From NCBI GenBank assembly GCA_963377175.1, contig CAUJNA010000491.1, positions 987,072 through 1,051,071 of the forward strand: DNA of 64,000 nucleotides, given 5' to 3'. This DNA comes from Effrenium voratum (lineage: Eukaryota > Sar > Dinophyceae > Suessiales > Symbiodiniaceae). The notes beneath the pieces are model-generated. The model had not been told where the DNA came from. It searched no databases and saw nothing but the letters and a program-made list of their open reading frames with translations. The position numbers were made by a program, and so were the translations under genes. Positions 10,424-21,200 of this stretch are shown one piece after another (the stretch's first letter is position 1; every line of letters begins with the position of its first letter).

Positions 10424-10592
10424 TTGCCTTCAACTGCTTTTTTACAGGTTCCACACAACTATAGAGCGACTCAAACTCTGTTGTTGCGAACATGTGTGGC
10501 CATTTCCACTTCTGTTTGAAGGAGCCGGGTCCGCCATAAGGGGCCACTCACAGCTCCTCAAAAACTACGGGGCGCCTGCTTACCATAACACC

Positions 10593-10787
10593 CTATGACG
10601 GAACCGGTTTGCTTCCCATCGCCCAATCCTGCGTCGGAGGCGTGCTGGAAGCAGCTGCCACTTCTGCTATGGCCGTTTCCTCAGCCTTGATCACCTTGAG
10701 CGCGGATGTGGATCTTCCCAAATCAGCAGGGTCCTCAACGAGTTGTGTCTCAGCAGTGTCTAAGCCGTAGTGCTGGGTCTCATCCAC
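10593..10787 (-). CDS. Probable exon, acidic N-terminal segment
   Basis: The minus strand reads MDETQHYGLDTAETQLVEDP then LGRSTSALKVIKAEETAIAE. It lies just upstream of the lysine-rich protein in the same orientation and may be its N-terminal exon or the end of the acidic protein at 11.7-12.1 kb. No domain is visible. Confidence 0.45.
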   Translation of the reverse strand: MDETQHYGLDTAETQLVEDPADLGRSTSALKVIKAEETAIAEVAAASSTPPTQDWAMGSKPVPS

Positions 10788-10860
10788 ATAGATACCTTAC
10801 TTGCAACCGGCCCGCCCCCCAGACCCAAAACGAACATACAAGTGTTGCCCAGTCTTGGCA

Positions 10861-11100
10861 TTAAAGGCTAAGTCTAAGTGTTTTCCGGGACGCGACTCGC
10901 AGGTCTTGCCTCATTTCAACGCGCTTGAAGCGCCCTGTGCCAAGAACTGAACTTGTTTGTGGAAGTTCCATGCATGCGTCCGCAGTTCTGCCAAGTAATG
11001 CAAGGCTATGAAGATCGATGGGGCGAAGGTCAATTTTGCGCACATATGTCAAATTTGTGTCACGTTTGGAGTTGCTAGCCCTTCCAGGTCCAGGCGACAC
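10861..11100 (-). CDS. Possible exon
   Basis: The minus strand reads KIDLRPIDLHSLALLGRTAD, ACMELPQTSSVLGTGRFKRV and EMRQDLRVASRKTLRLS. The amphipathic pattern is protein-like, but ends and splice sites were not resolved. Confidence 0.35.
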   Translation of the reverse strand: MSPGPGRASNSKRDTNLTYVRKIDLRPIDLHSLALLGRTADACMELPQTSSVLGTGRFKRVEMRQDLRVASRKTLRLSL

Positions 11101-11310
11101 TTGGGTTGGCTAGCGTCCCCCAGCGAGAGCGATGAGCGAAGCCGCACCAGGCTTGAAGGAGGAAGTGTGTTCCTTAGTAGCCAAGCAGTGTCAGTTACAG
11201 AACCACACAAGTAGGATGTTGCGGAGGCGTGACGAGTCCAATCTTTCAAATCGTTTTGGCTTGCTCGCGCAGGCCTTCAGCAAGAAAACGTTGCGCAAAT
11301 GCCGCCAAAG

Positions 11311-11622
11311 TCACACCAGCAACTGTTCTCGGCGCAACAAGTGCTGCTGCAGCTGCTGCAGAGAAAGCTCCTCAGGCTTCTTCACGCTAACGATCTCCAC
11401 ACCGTCAGCCTCGTCGCATCCAGGCTGGCACCGCTCAGGGGCATCAAGATCCAGACCAGTCGCCTCCTTGCAAGAGCGGGGTAAAAGCGACTGACCCACA
11501 AACACTTTCCAAGTCTGATTCGGTTTGCCAATGAAAGTTTGGGGTGTAATTCTTCTCTGCAGAATGTGTGCTTTTGGGTCAGCCCCTTGGCAGCTATATA
11601 TGTAAATCAGGGCCCCCCACAC
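11311..11622 (-). CDS. Probable exon ending in a leucine/glutamine helix
   Basis: The minus strand reads ITPQTFIGKPNQTWKVFVGQ, then LLPRSCKEATGLDLDAPERC and VKKPEELSLQQLQQHLLRRE. The frame before ITPQ is probably intronic. The helix could be a coiled coil. It may be spliced to the acidic exon at 11.7-12.1 kb. Confidence 0.45.
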   Translation of the reverse strand: MWGALIYIYSCQGADPKAHILQRRITPQTFIGKPNQTWKVFVGQSLLPRSCKEATGLDLDAPERCQPGCDEADGVEIVSVKKPEELSLQQLQQHLLRREQLLV

Positions 11623-11698
11623 CTCCTAAGATGAAGGCAGCACGTATCTTGAACAGTCGCATAACTTATTGGATCGAGGTAGCAGACATGTTGATCGC

Positions 11699-12125
11699 TC
11701 AGTTGGACATGGACGCGTCCTCCAAAACGTTGGGCGTGCCTTCATCCTCCAGCGCCCCTCTGGGCATGGACCCCTCGCTGTCATCGTCCATATTGGTTTC
11801 CACCTCACTCCTCAAATTCTCAATTGCGACCAACTCCTCGTGAACAGCCTCATCCTCATTCACGGCGCCATCGTTCAAGGTGCTCGTGCCAGGCTCATCG
11901 CTTTTGCTTGTTTTGAACCGTGACCAGAACGCGTCCCTGCGTGCCAGCACTTCGGGCGAGGGGATGTCGTGGAGAGCCGGACTATCATCCTTCGCTGCCT
12001 CCTGCAGGTTCGCTGCCTCCTGAAGGCCGGAGCCAGCTGGCACGCTGCAGGCCTTGCCCCCAGCAGCAGCTGCATCTAGCATGTCGATGTCCAGGGGTAG
12101 TCCGTCACTGCCCATTTCCTGCACG
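11699..12125 (-). CDS. Acidic exon with ARRDAFWSRF motif
   Basis: The minus strand reads EMGSDGLPLDIDMLDAAAAG, then SGLQEAANLQEAAKDDSPAL, SPEVLARRDAFWSRFK and a long acidic tail (EDEAVHEELVAIENLRSEVE). ARRDAFWSRFK is a phrase I recall from multicopy dinoflagellate proteins. The frame stays open into the (GA)n tract at 12186-12375, but that part is surely intron; an acceptor near 12125 is likely. The tail ends at a stop at 11699-11701. Confidence 0.55.
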
Positions 12126-12185
12126 AGTGAGCTTCCAGAGAGACCGTTGTGTAATTGAAAATAAGAAGTGCTGAATAGGGTGTGG

Positions 12186-12198
12186 GGGAGACAGCGAG

Positions 12199-12292
<94 letters not shown>

Positions 12293-12376
12293 TGACAGAG
12301 TCACAGAGTCACAGAGTAGAGACACAGAGTCACAGAGACAAAGACAGACAGAGACAGACAGAGCAAGAGAGAGGGG
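12186..12376. repeat. (GA)n microsatellite ending in a G run
   Basis: Long GA dinucleotide runs at 12206-12294, then mixed GACAGA/CACAGA words, end in a run of G at 12373-12384. It lies in an intron directly upstream of the acidic exon. Confidence 0.9.
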
Positions 12377-12557
12377 GGGGGGGGATGCCACAGTCCTGCG
12401 ACTGCGCAATGTGGCCGAGGCGCTCCAGGAGCTCACGAATCACTGGGTCCTGCGCAGAAAAAGGGCAGCTGCGACCGGTGAGCAGGGCAGGGCTCTTTTT
12501 CAACGGTACACATGTTCAATTGAGAAACTCGATCACGTTGGGCTGACTTGCAGCAAC

Positions 12558-13076
12558 TCAAAGCGCCTTTTTGGGCTCTGCCACCAAGAAGGTTTTGCAA
12601 CTACTGAACATAGAAAGCAAACATGTATATTTGCTAATGTCATCTGTGTCCTGAGGCACCGATTGCTTGTAAGTGAAGGACTTTGTGTAGGTTAGCAGCC
12701 TTCGAACTGCCCAAGATTGTTCAAATATTGTTGTAGCATCAACTTCCAGCCCGGATCTCTCAAAGAGGGTCTTGACTTCTACCGCCACATCATCAATTGC
12801 CGGAATCTTCTTGTCGTTTTCCCTCATAAAGTCCAAGACTGGCATCAGCATGCCTTTGTTAGCCTTCAGGTTGAGCACAGTCTTCTGAACGAAGCCAGGG
12901 TCCAAACCATCATCTGGCTTACTTGCAAGCATGAACTTCTTGTGTTTCCGGACGCGCTCTCGAATTTCCGGGTCATTGTCCCAGGCAGCACCAAGCCCCG
13001 TCAACTCAAACCCCCCTAGCATGTCCTTCACAGCCTGCAACAGCCCCGGATAGGCGAAAGGCTGCAGCTCGAGCAA
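12558..13076 (-). CDS. Helical protein exon, unnamed
   Basis: The minus strand reads LLQAVKDMLGGFELTGLGAA, WDNDPEIRERVRKHKKFMLA, DPGFVQKTVLNLKANKGMLM, PVLDFMRENDKKIPAID and ATTIFEQSWAVRRLLTYTKS. The true exon probably spans about 12680-13060, with intron on both sides. It has the look of an all-helical domain seen in dinoflagellate proteins, but I cannot name it. It is probably the most upstream exon of the 9-13 kb gene group visible here. Confidence 0.55.
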   Translation of the reverse strand: MLELQPFAYPGLLQAVKDMLGGFELTGLGAAWDNDPEIRERVRKHKKFMLASKPDDGLDPGFVQKTVLNLKANKGMLMPVLDFMRENDKKIPAIDDVAVEVKTLFERSGLEVDATTIFEQSWAVRRLLTYTKSFTYKQSVPQDTDDISKYTCLLSMFSSCKTFLVAEPKKAL

Positions 13077-16000
13077 ACACGGCTGCCGTGCTTATAAACT
13101 TGGTATGCGCATTAAACTTGCAGCGGTTGTGATGCGCCACATCCAAGGACTGACATGCCCCCCCCCCCCAAAGACAGCCTTGTCGTGGCACACCGCGGCG
13201 CACCACCATGCATGGCGCAGCAATGACAAGCTTGCCAGCAAATCAATCGATGTTGATGTTGCTGCACTCGTTGCATTTGCCGCCGATCACTTATAATTGC
13301 TGCCCTGTGTCATTCGAGCATCTTCAAATTCGATACTATCTCACCCTTGTGCGATCAAAGAGCCCAAATGGCCTGAATTCCACAGTAGTGGCGTTGCAGC
13401 GCTCACTTACCTGACACAATCAGTGGTCGAGCTACTCTGGAATCCACCTTCTATAGTCCCAGCACTGCCACATCAACAGGTCCCACTACCGAACGGTTTT
13501 TGGAACACTGGGTTGGAATTCTGACCCATGACGGGGAATAGAACAATTTTGAGGAAATCGTTAGAAAGTGTCAAGAAAAAGGGCTGCAGGTACCTACCCT
13601 TCCGGGTCGAGATTTAATTTGGGATTTGCTTTTTTTTTTCCGTCCTGGCTACTACTGGGCTGTTCAAAACGGAGGGTTGGCCAATCCTAATGCATAATCC
13701 CTATAGGGCAGCCACTACAACAGAAACCCTGTTGCGTAACCGAAGGTAAGGATTGAGGAATACCTTTGCACAACCCAGCTTTTCGAGGTTCAAACCCAAC
13801 GATGTGCCTAGCTCTCCAATGAACAGTCCAATGCTTGGGGAGGGAGGCTCTCGAACACCGCAACGCAAGTCCGCAAGTCCTCGGCGGCTGAGATTTTGAT
13901 GGCCGATCCAGCTCCGAAAGTCATAGGCTGCCAGGTTCTCCCGCATGGAGAGCCTCGATCACTTCTGCAGAAACAGATCTCTAGATTTGCAGCTTGGATG
14001 GCAAATTTGATATGATCCAATCAATTTATCAGCGCCCGGCCAAGCCCAGACCTCAGATTTCAATTGAGCTTTGGAAAGGAGCCAAATGGCCAGATCCCAA
14101 CCCCCCTGCAAAAAAGGGACGCGACAACTGTTTGCTGGTGCTTCGGGGGAATGAAGGAGGATCCGTATGCCCCGTGCGTTGCGCCCTCAAAATCAACCAA
14201 GGCTCTTCACCCGCTTCCCTTGAAACGATTTGTGTCCCAACCCCCAGCGGCCCAAGACCAGCCGGAAAATTAGGGAAACCTCAAACCAGACGCAACACAG
14301 GAAAAGCCAATAGCGGACCAACTTGCACAACCGACAGATACCGAACGCCTGCAACCAGACCCCATGAAGCACCCGGTTCCGGAGGCTGAATCCTGGAACA
14401 GAACATTCTGAGAGATCTGTGGGTGACTGTAAATTCATATTTGTCAGCTTTTTGTAGAGATTCTCAATCTGCAACCTCCCCTGCAAACGATGCGCTTCAC
14501 TGATGAGTTGCAATGAAGCAAGTAGCTTCAAAGGAGAGAAAGGCAGGAACCCCTGTGCAGCCTGCCAATCACCCCCAATGATATTGGGTTTTGGTGAGCC
14601 CATGTCCAAAAAGAACATATTTCGGCGAGTGCCAAATCTCATCCCACGGTAGATGACAGCAAGTACTGTGGATGGACAAACCCTGCATCAGTTGGGATGG
14701 ATGAAGCCTTGTGAATACTGGGGCAAACCACCTATCAACTGCGAACCCGGCTTTGCCAGTATGTACTTTCCAAATGTTGGTACCGCAGGAAAGCTTTGTG
14801 TTGGAGGCCCCGCACTACACAATGAAGAGAACCATCAAACAAACAAAGACAAATACCTGCAAAGAACCGTGAAGAGCATTGACCGTTTGGCATGGTAACA
14901 ATGAACAGGTCCATAAACAACACGCATTTCTTCACATCGCTTGGTTGCCAGAGTGCACGGAGCGCAAGACGTGGCAGAAGTATCCAGCCAGGTAAAGCTC
15001 CTGGGCCGAAGCCGGATTCGGGGATGACACCAAGCGATTTTGTGCCTCTAAATTGGCACACCCCCGCCATTCATTCATTCATTCATGCATCCACCAAAAT
15101 TCGCGCCGGCCCGTGGTACCGCCGCAACTGGTAGAGGGCACGCTTCAACAAAAGCAAACCCTTGACTTGCCATGAGCAGGACCCTTACGGCAAAGGCAGG
15201 CGGAAAGCGGGCCCCTTGGCATCTTGCTCGGCACGTGGACATCTGCACCAGGCAAGGATTTTTGCACGGGTTGACTCCCCATTCTTTTCAACCATCGTTC
15301 TTTTCCAACACCAGCCGTTTTTCCCTCGGTTTCTGAAGGTTCCCTAGAGGATTCCTGGAAGAATGGGGAAGGTACCCTAGAATTTTGAGAGACCCACATC
15401 GCAGCCCAATCGCGTCCTGGACCTCCTCCGAGCTTTGCCTTGAAGGCGCCGGGGCAAAGCGGAAAACGCCTCGGCCCGCGAGCCGAGCAGTGGAAAACCG
15501 ACGGCGGACCCACCACAAGGTCCCTGAACGAGCCACTAAAGATACGGGGTCCACAGTCTGAACAACAAACAGGAAAGCCTCAAAGTTAGACACTCACCAA
15601 AAATAATGATCCAGAACTTCTCAGAATACTGCCACTTGAGTCAACAAAAATAACCAACTTGCAAGTCTTGCACCTGCAGCATCTGGATGAACCAGGACAG
15701 CGTTCTCAAACTCCACGTGGTGGAGCCAGTAGGCCTCCTGACGGCTCAGACCACATGGTGCGGGCATGGCACTGACGGGGCACAAGTTGGTCTCAGAAAC
15801 CAGTGGAGGTGCAAATGTATAAATATCTAGAACGGGCAATGCCCGACTACATATGAATTTGTCCACATAATATGTGTAAATATACATATATATATATATG
15901 GGTCAGTGTCCAGCCCGGCCTGCCCTCTCCCCTGCCCCCATCACAGGGGTTGGAGTTGGCAAGGAAGCCAAGAGGCCAGCCCTGTGGTTTCAATGCAACG

Positions 16001-16195
16001 GACGAACCACATAGGCCCTTTTTGCTTTTGGGTTGGGCCCCAGCCAGCCATGACGGTCCTTGCCACGTCTCCTCTCGCACCGATGCTCAAAACACATCAG
16101 TAGGAGCAAGCATGCAACAACATAGCAAGCTATCTCTGTCAAGTTTTCCCGCAGCCCCGACGCAGCAAAACATCTTAGCTTTGAATCCCCCTATG

Positions 16196-16440
16196 AAGCC
16201 TTGAAGCCCTGAAGCCCTGCTGCGGCCGCTGAAGCCCTGAAGCCCTGAAGCCCTGAAGACTCGTGTCTTCGCGTCTTCGCGTCTTCACCTGACATCCGAA
16301 AGCGTGCAAGCAATACAGCCTTGAAACCTTGACGCCTTGAAGCCCTGAAGACCTGAAGATGCGTGTCTTCGTGTCTTCGTGTCTTCGCGTCTTCGCCTGA
16401 CGCCCTGAAGATGCGTGTCTTGGTGTCTTCGTGTCTTCGG
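16196..16440. repeat. 8-bp minisatellite, two alternating words
   Basis: Tandem TGAAGCCC units (16201-16256 and 16340-16355) alternate with GTCTTCGC/GTCTTCGT units (16263-16286, 16363-16396, 16416-16440). The block has two arms, with the second (16320-16440) repeating the first. Confidence 0.85.
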
Positions 16441-16739
16441 GCCAAATTTCGGTGTAACCCTCTGCGCCTTCAATGAAAAAAAACCTACATGCTCAACCCA
16501 GCAAAGCCCCAAAGGATCCCTAAACCCACTGTAAATCGGCCCCGGCTATCCTAAGAAAAACTAATAATCAGTTTAAATAACCCTAAGAAATGTCCTAAAA
16601 TCCTGAGCTACAAGCCCGAAACTCAAAGGTAAGCTTGAGATACCCCAAAGGATCCTTAAATCCAAACTGAATCATCCCAAACCAACAGCAGTCAACCCTC
16701 AACGAAGCCTGACTTGCCCTCCAAACCAACACCCCACAC

Positions 16740-16965
16740 CACAGAGGGGGAGGGGGGGAACCATAACCACAGGGGGGGAGGGGGGGCCCATAACAGGCAC
16801 CACACCACAGGGGGGGGGGGGGGTGGGGGGTACCATGACCATTGGGTTGGGGGGGGGGGGGGCCACGAGCCCTGACCCATATATATATATATATTCAAGT
16901 TTGTGCATAGATGCGTACATATATACATAGTATGTATTATGTATGTATCTATGGGCATATACATA
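16740..16965. repeat. G-run cluster followed by AT microsatellite
   Basis: Repeated ACCACAGGGGGGG-type units with runs of up to a dozen G (16744-16862) are followed by (AT)n at 16879-16894 and TACATATA words to 16965. Translation of the G runs gives only polyproline. Confidence 0.9.
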
Positions 16966-18200
16966 CTTAGTGTTCAATGGTTTGTGAGCTCCACACCTTC
17001 AAATCCCTTGTCTAAAATTGCCATTGGGCCGCACCAACCCTGCAGCATTGCACCAATCATTTGTCCCACGGCCTCAAAAAAAAGGAGAGGTCAATCAGCC
17101 AATGCTCGGGCCAACCACAAAACGCAACCGTTGCATACGTCCATCCTCACATCAGTTGTGTAAATGCAAAATCCGGAGTTGTTGCTCAGACACGATATGT
17201 TGCATTCCAGATAGGCATCATGTCTTAAGTTGTGATTGACAAATCCTCGTTCAGCACATTTCTTTGACGGTGCACGCCAAGCTACCCTGCCTTTGGGACA
17301 CGTGTCGGTGTCACGGAATAAAAATCGATCCACCATGTCAGTGAGATCAGCCCAAAGGCACGCTCAAGCCTGTGGAAGGTCTGCTTGCTATGGTCCCAAG
17401 GAACTCATGCGTTTTCGGCTTTCGGCGGCCTTGACTATACCACCCTTTGTGTTTGCCGGGGGGTGGCCCTTTGGCCCAGTGTTCCTGTTTTGCTAGCCAC
17501 AGTTTGGCAGCCAAGTTGCTGGCACCGCGCGCGCACCCCAGCGTCTCTTTGTCTGGTGGATCACTGCTTGGAGGGAGCAACCGATCAAGTGGTGCGCGGT
17601 TTCCTTAGCAGAAAAAAAGGAAAGTGGCCTGAATTGTGCCCAGAGGCATGCTCGCACCAAAACACTTGCGGGGAACATTCCTAAATCTAAGCCTATGTAT
17701 ACATGTATATTGTTGCAAAGGAAAGTTGAATACTGCAAAACCAGAGGTGGGTCATGGTTGATTGTCATTTGGCCCTCGAAAGAACTAAGTAGTGGTACGT
17801 GAGTAAATTCCACTTTCTTGTGGCAATTTGACAAATGGAACCCACGCCCGCTGCTTTACGCTCAAAACAGACATGTTTCAATCGGTCCTTACGCTGGCCT
17901 TTTCCGCTCGTCCCCAATTGTTTTGCCAGAAATAAGATCTTAGGAAGTTCTGGGGGAGGGGAGGTGGTTGGGGTGGGCGACTCCCTGCAAAATTTGAGCC
18001 TTTTGTCATTGCAACCAATGAAGCTAGCATGGTGCCAGTCACATCCAAAGAAATGGTTGCCGTGTTCTTCCCAACCTGATTGGCTTCAAGTATTGGTGGT
18101 CAAACATTGGGCACCCATACAAATGGACAACTAAAAACAGCTTTCTTTTGACCCGTTCCAACCCCAGAGGGCTCCCTCTCGCATCCTCGATCTGCATAAC

Positions 18201-18248
18201 CTGAGCGTCCAACGGCAGCGCCTTGCCACTCCAACGCTCCCGGTAGTC
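18201..18248 (-). CDS. Candidate small exon downstream of the FkbM-like core
   Basis: Bounded by an AG acceptor (18249-18250) and a GTTATG donor, this 48-base exon can read DYRERWSGKALPLDAQ. All three frames are open, so the frame is uncertain. Position and strand fit a C-terminal exon of the FkbM-type gene. Confidence 0.4.
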
Positions 18249-21200
18249 CTTGGGTGAGCACATATCACGGCGTGACATATCTGCGACCACACATGAGTCA
18301 ACGTATATAGATGCAAGTCTACATTTACGCAGCTGAAAAGGCGGAAAAACACATAATTATAGCAATGAATTACGCGCGTATATCTTCCATGGCTCGACCT
18401 CCATGAGGACTATTTTGCTGATCATGTAGGCCTTGCCGAACGATTCACGTGCCAAAGGAGCCGCACAGGTAGCTGCTACCATGAAAACACGAGTGACCAG
18501 AGGCCAACCTGAGGAAAGCCTCAACAATAACCATCCGCGTTCAAAAGCTCAGGCTTCGGAGAGCACGCACTGTCGACTTCAGGTATGGCTCTCCCCCGTA
18601 GCAAAAGGGGGAGGGGGCTGGCGTCCCCAATTTCCACTTATCTAGTCATGCAGCCAAAAGAAGTAGAAAACCCGTTGGGATGTCTTTTCTTCAGGCCGAG
18701 CGTCGAAGGGCGGGGGGAAGAGCGGGTTGATTTCCACATGCAGCAGCAATGGCTCAAAGACCTGCCACATGGCTTTGCTCAACCCAGCGGCCCTGGGGAC
18801 CAAACCAGCTGCTTTTGCTTGAGTCCCCCCAAAAAATACACAAATAACCCTCCTGCCCATCATGGAACCTCTGAGGGCGGTCCTACAAGACTGTGTTCCT
18901 TGGGACTCCGTGGTGCATGTTTGTGGACCGGAGCTTATGTCCAGTAGTGACAAATGACCTTTAAAAACTCACACAATTTACGCACATGGACAAGAAATAT
19001 GGGACTTGGGATGTTCATGAAACCCTCTGAATGGGATAAGCCACTGGTGCAGGAGTTCGTCTACGCACAGTACGTGTTTGTTGGGTGGATTTGCGCCTAA
19101 AAGGGACCCAGGATGCCCAGTAGGCGCCCATCCAATAGACCTCAGGCCTTGGGCCTCCCATCTGCATGGCCTTGGAACCCTTTGTGGGTGTCGTCCAAAA
19201 GATGGTCGCAAGTTGGAAGGACGTGCTCCACCTCAAGCGGTTGCCCCAACTAAAATTGAAAGATGTCTGAGTATGGGCCATACTGAGTGACTCACTTCCT
19301 CAGTGGATTGGCACAAACAAGTACGCTTTTTGTTTACCACTAAGATGGTCTTCCCCAGAAAGTACCTACCTGAAATCTGGCCAACGGGACCGCGTGGGAT
19401 AATTTGCCTTTTGGCAGCTTGAAATGCCAAAAAATGCACCCTTGCCATTTCGGAAGAGCCATTGCCCTTCCCCATGACAGGGGCAGTCCTTTGGCTACCT
19501 CAGCTTTTGCCCTCAAGAAAGACTCACCTGTTTTGACTATCCACATTTTGACTATCCCTCATTTTTTGCGGGTGGACAGGGTGGGGCAGGACTCCCTCCT
19601 TGTTGTCCTTACTTGAGGCATCGGAAGGTAACAAAAATGACCGGCCAAGAGGAGAATGCAGGGACACTGTGGACATTTGGGTATGGGTCAAAAATGCGTA
19701 CCCAACATGGCTTGGTAAATGGAACCAAAGACTACCTGCGGTCCATATCCTCCCATTTCTGGGGGCCCCATGCCTGCAGCAAAGCGCCCAACACCTCGCA
19801 GTCCGCCTGAAGGGAAGCTATGGCCCAAAACGTGATATTTAGCTAGGGACCATTTGTCATGTTCAAAACACAGGCAGGTTGCCGGCAAAAGCCTGGCCAA
19901 GTTGGAAACATTCACGTCAACTTTACCTTAGCAATGGGCGCATTGCCTTCCAAATTGGCCATGGAAAAAGGGCACCTGTCTGGATGTTTGGTTGAATTTT
20001 TGCATTGAGCCGCCCCAAAGACAGGCCCGGGAATCTTTCTGGGATTCGAATTCAAGCCCGATGGTTCAAAGCAACGCCAAGCCACAAACAGAAGCAACAC
20101 CCGGAATGTCGGGGCCAGACAGATCCCCAAAAGCTTGTTGCGAGCAAGGAAAAAGCGAAGAAAAGAAAGGACAAGTAAAAGTGATAGGGGGTAAAACCTA
20201 ACCTTTCTTGAAAGGAATCCAAACAAATCCTGAGAAGTGAACTTCAAGGTGGGGCTCTTGGTTTGCCACAGTGCCAGGCACCCCTTGGGGGGCAAACCGC
20301 TGCCATTCTGTGCCGGGTTCTGCGGCAAGGCACGTGGTCTATGTCCACCTTCAACAGGTCTGGACGTCCTGGTGACGTCGAGCCATGCCGAAAAACCAAT
20401 GTTGCCAGAGGTTCTGCTACGTAAGCCATCTCAATTGAGGTCTTGGGGTCGCATGGGAGCAATCTGCCTTAAACTATTTGGCCCCCTTGGGGCGTTACGA
20501 TCTGATCGAAGCAAAGCAGAAGGGTCTGAACAAAGCGACACCTGGAACTTCAGGAGCCTCATAGCTGGTAGATGAATGCTAGGGTGGACTGTTCAAATGT
20601 TGTTTGACTTTTAGAACGCAGACGGGTTCTGAACAAGTTTCTCTGGGCTAGGGTGAAGGAACAGGAGCCCAACTCTAAGATGAGTAAACAAACACCACTG
20701 GAGCATTGATGCGAGCTGTCCCCTCTTCCAGGCACGCATGGAACAGGAGGGACTATCCTCTTGAAAACCAATGGTTGTTGGGTGTCCCACCGAACGCCGT
20801 CCCTTGATCAACCAGGAGTGTTGATTGATGCAAGGTGCATCAACATGGTCTTGGAACATATCCGTTTAGTTGATACCAGAGTGGCCAGAGTGGTTGATTC
20901 TCGCGACTATATACATTCTCATGCCACAGGGCATTCATTGCCTTTGGAAGCAGAAACTAATCCTAAAACCCTGTGATAACCATATCTGTCAATGATTCCT
21001 GAATAAAAATGGCCAAGCAAAAGCTTCAAACTTGTGTTTGCCACAATCCAGGCACTCTGGGGAGTGAGTCGACCATGAATCCTATGTTTGCAGAAATACG
21101 ATTGTTGCTGCTTTTGAGCGCCTGGCATCGAAAAAGCGAAGCCACGACTGGTGTCTTCCCAGGCGCGCGCGGTTTCCGCCAGGTGAAGCCAGTCCGCCCC

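Larger units (their letters stand above)
13100..18200. other. Mostly non-coding, intron-like sequence
   Basis: I see no firm exon. A C run lies at 13158-13167 and a T run at 13630-13639. GC-rich spots at 13.8-13.95 kb and 15.4-15.5 kb (minus frame with SSEEVQDAIGLRCGS) could be small exons of the methyltransferase gene upstream, but no frame is convincing. TA-dinucleotide tracts sit at 15885-15899 and 16879-16894. Confidence 0.4.

Noticed and set aside
12168..12695. 175-codon plus-strand frame rich in Arg-Glu repeats
   Set aside because: It is a translation of the (GA)n microsatellite; the minus-strand poly-Ser/Leu frame is the same artefact.
15145..15593. Possible exon in a GC-rich spot
   Set aside because: Several frames are open, none has a clear acceptor and donor pair, and none fits the FkbM C-terminus.
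16692..16977. Proline-rich minus-strand frames
   Set aside because: Translation of G-run repeats.
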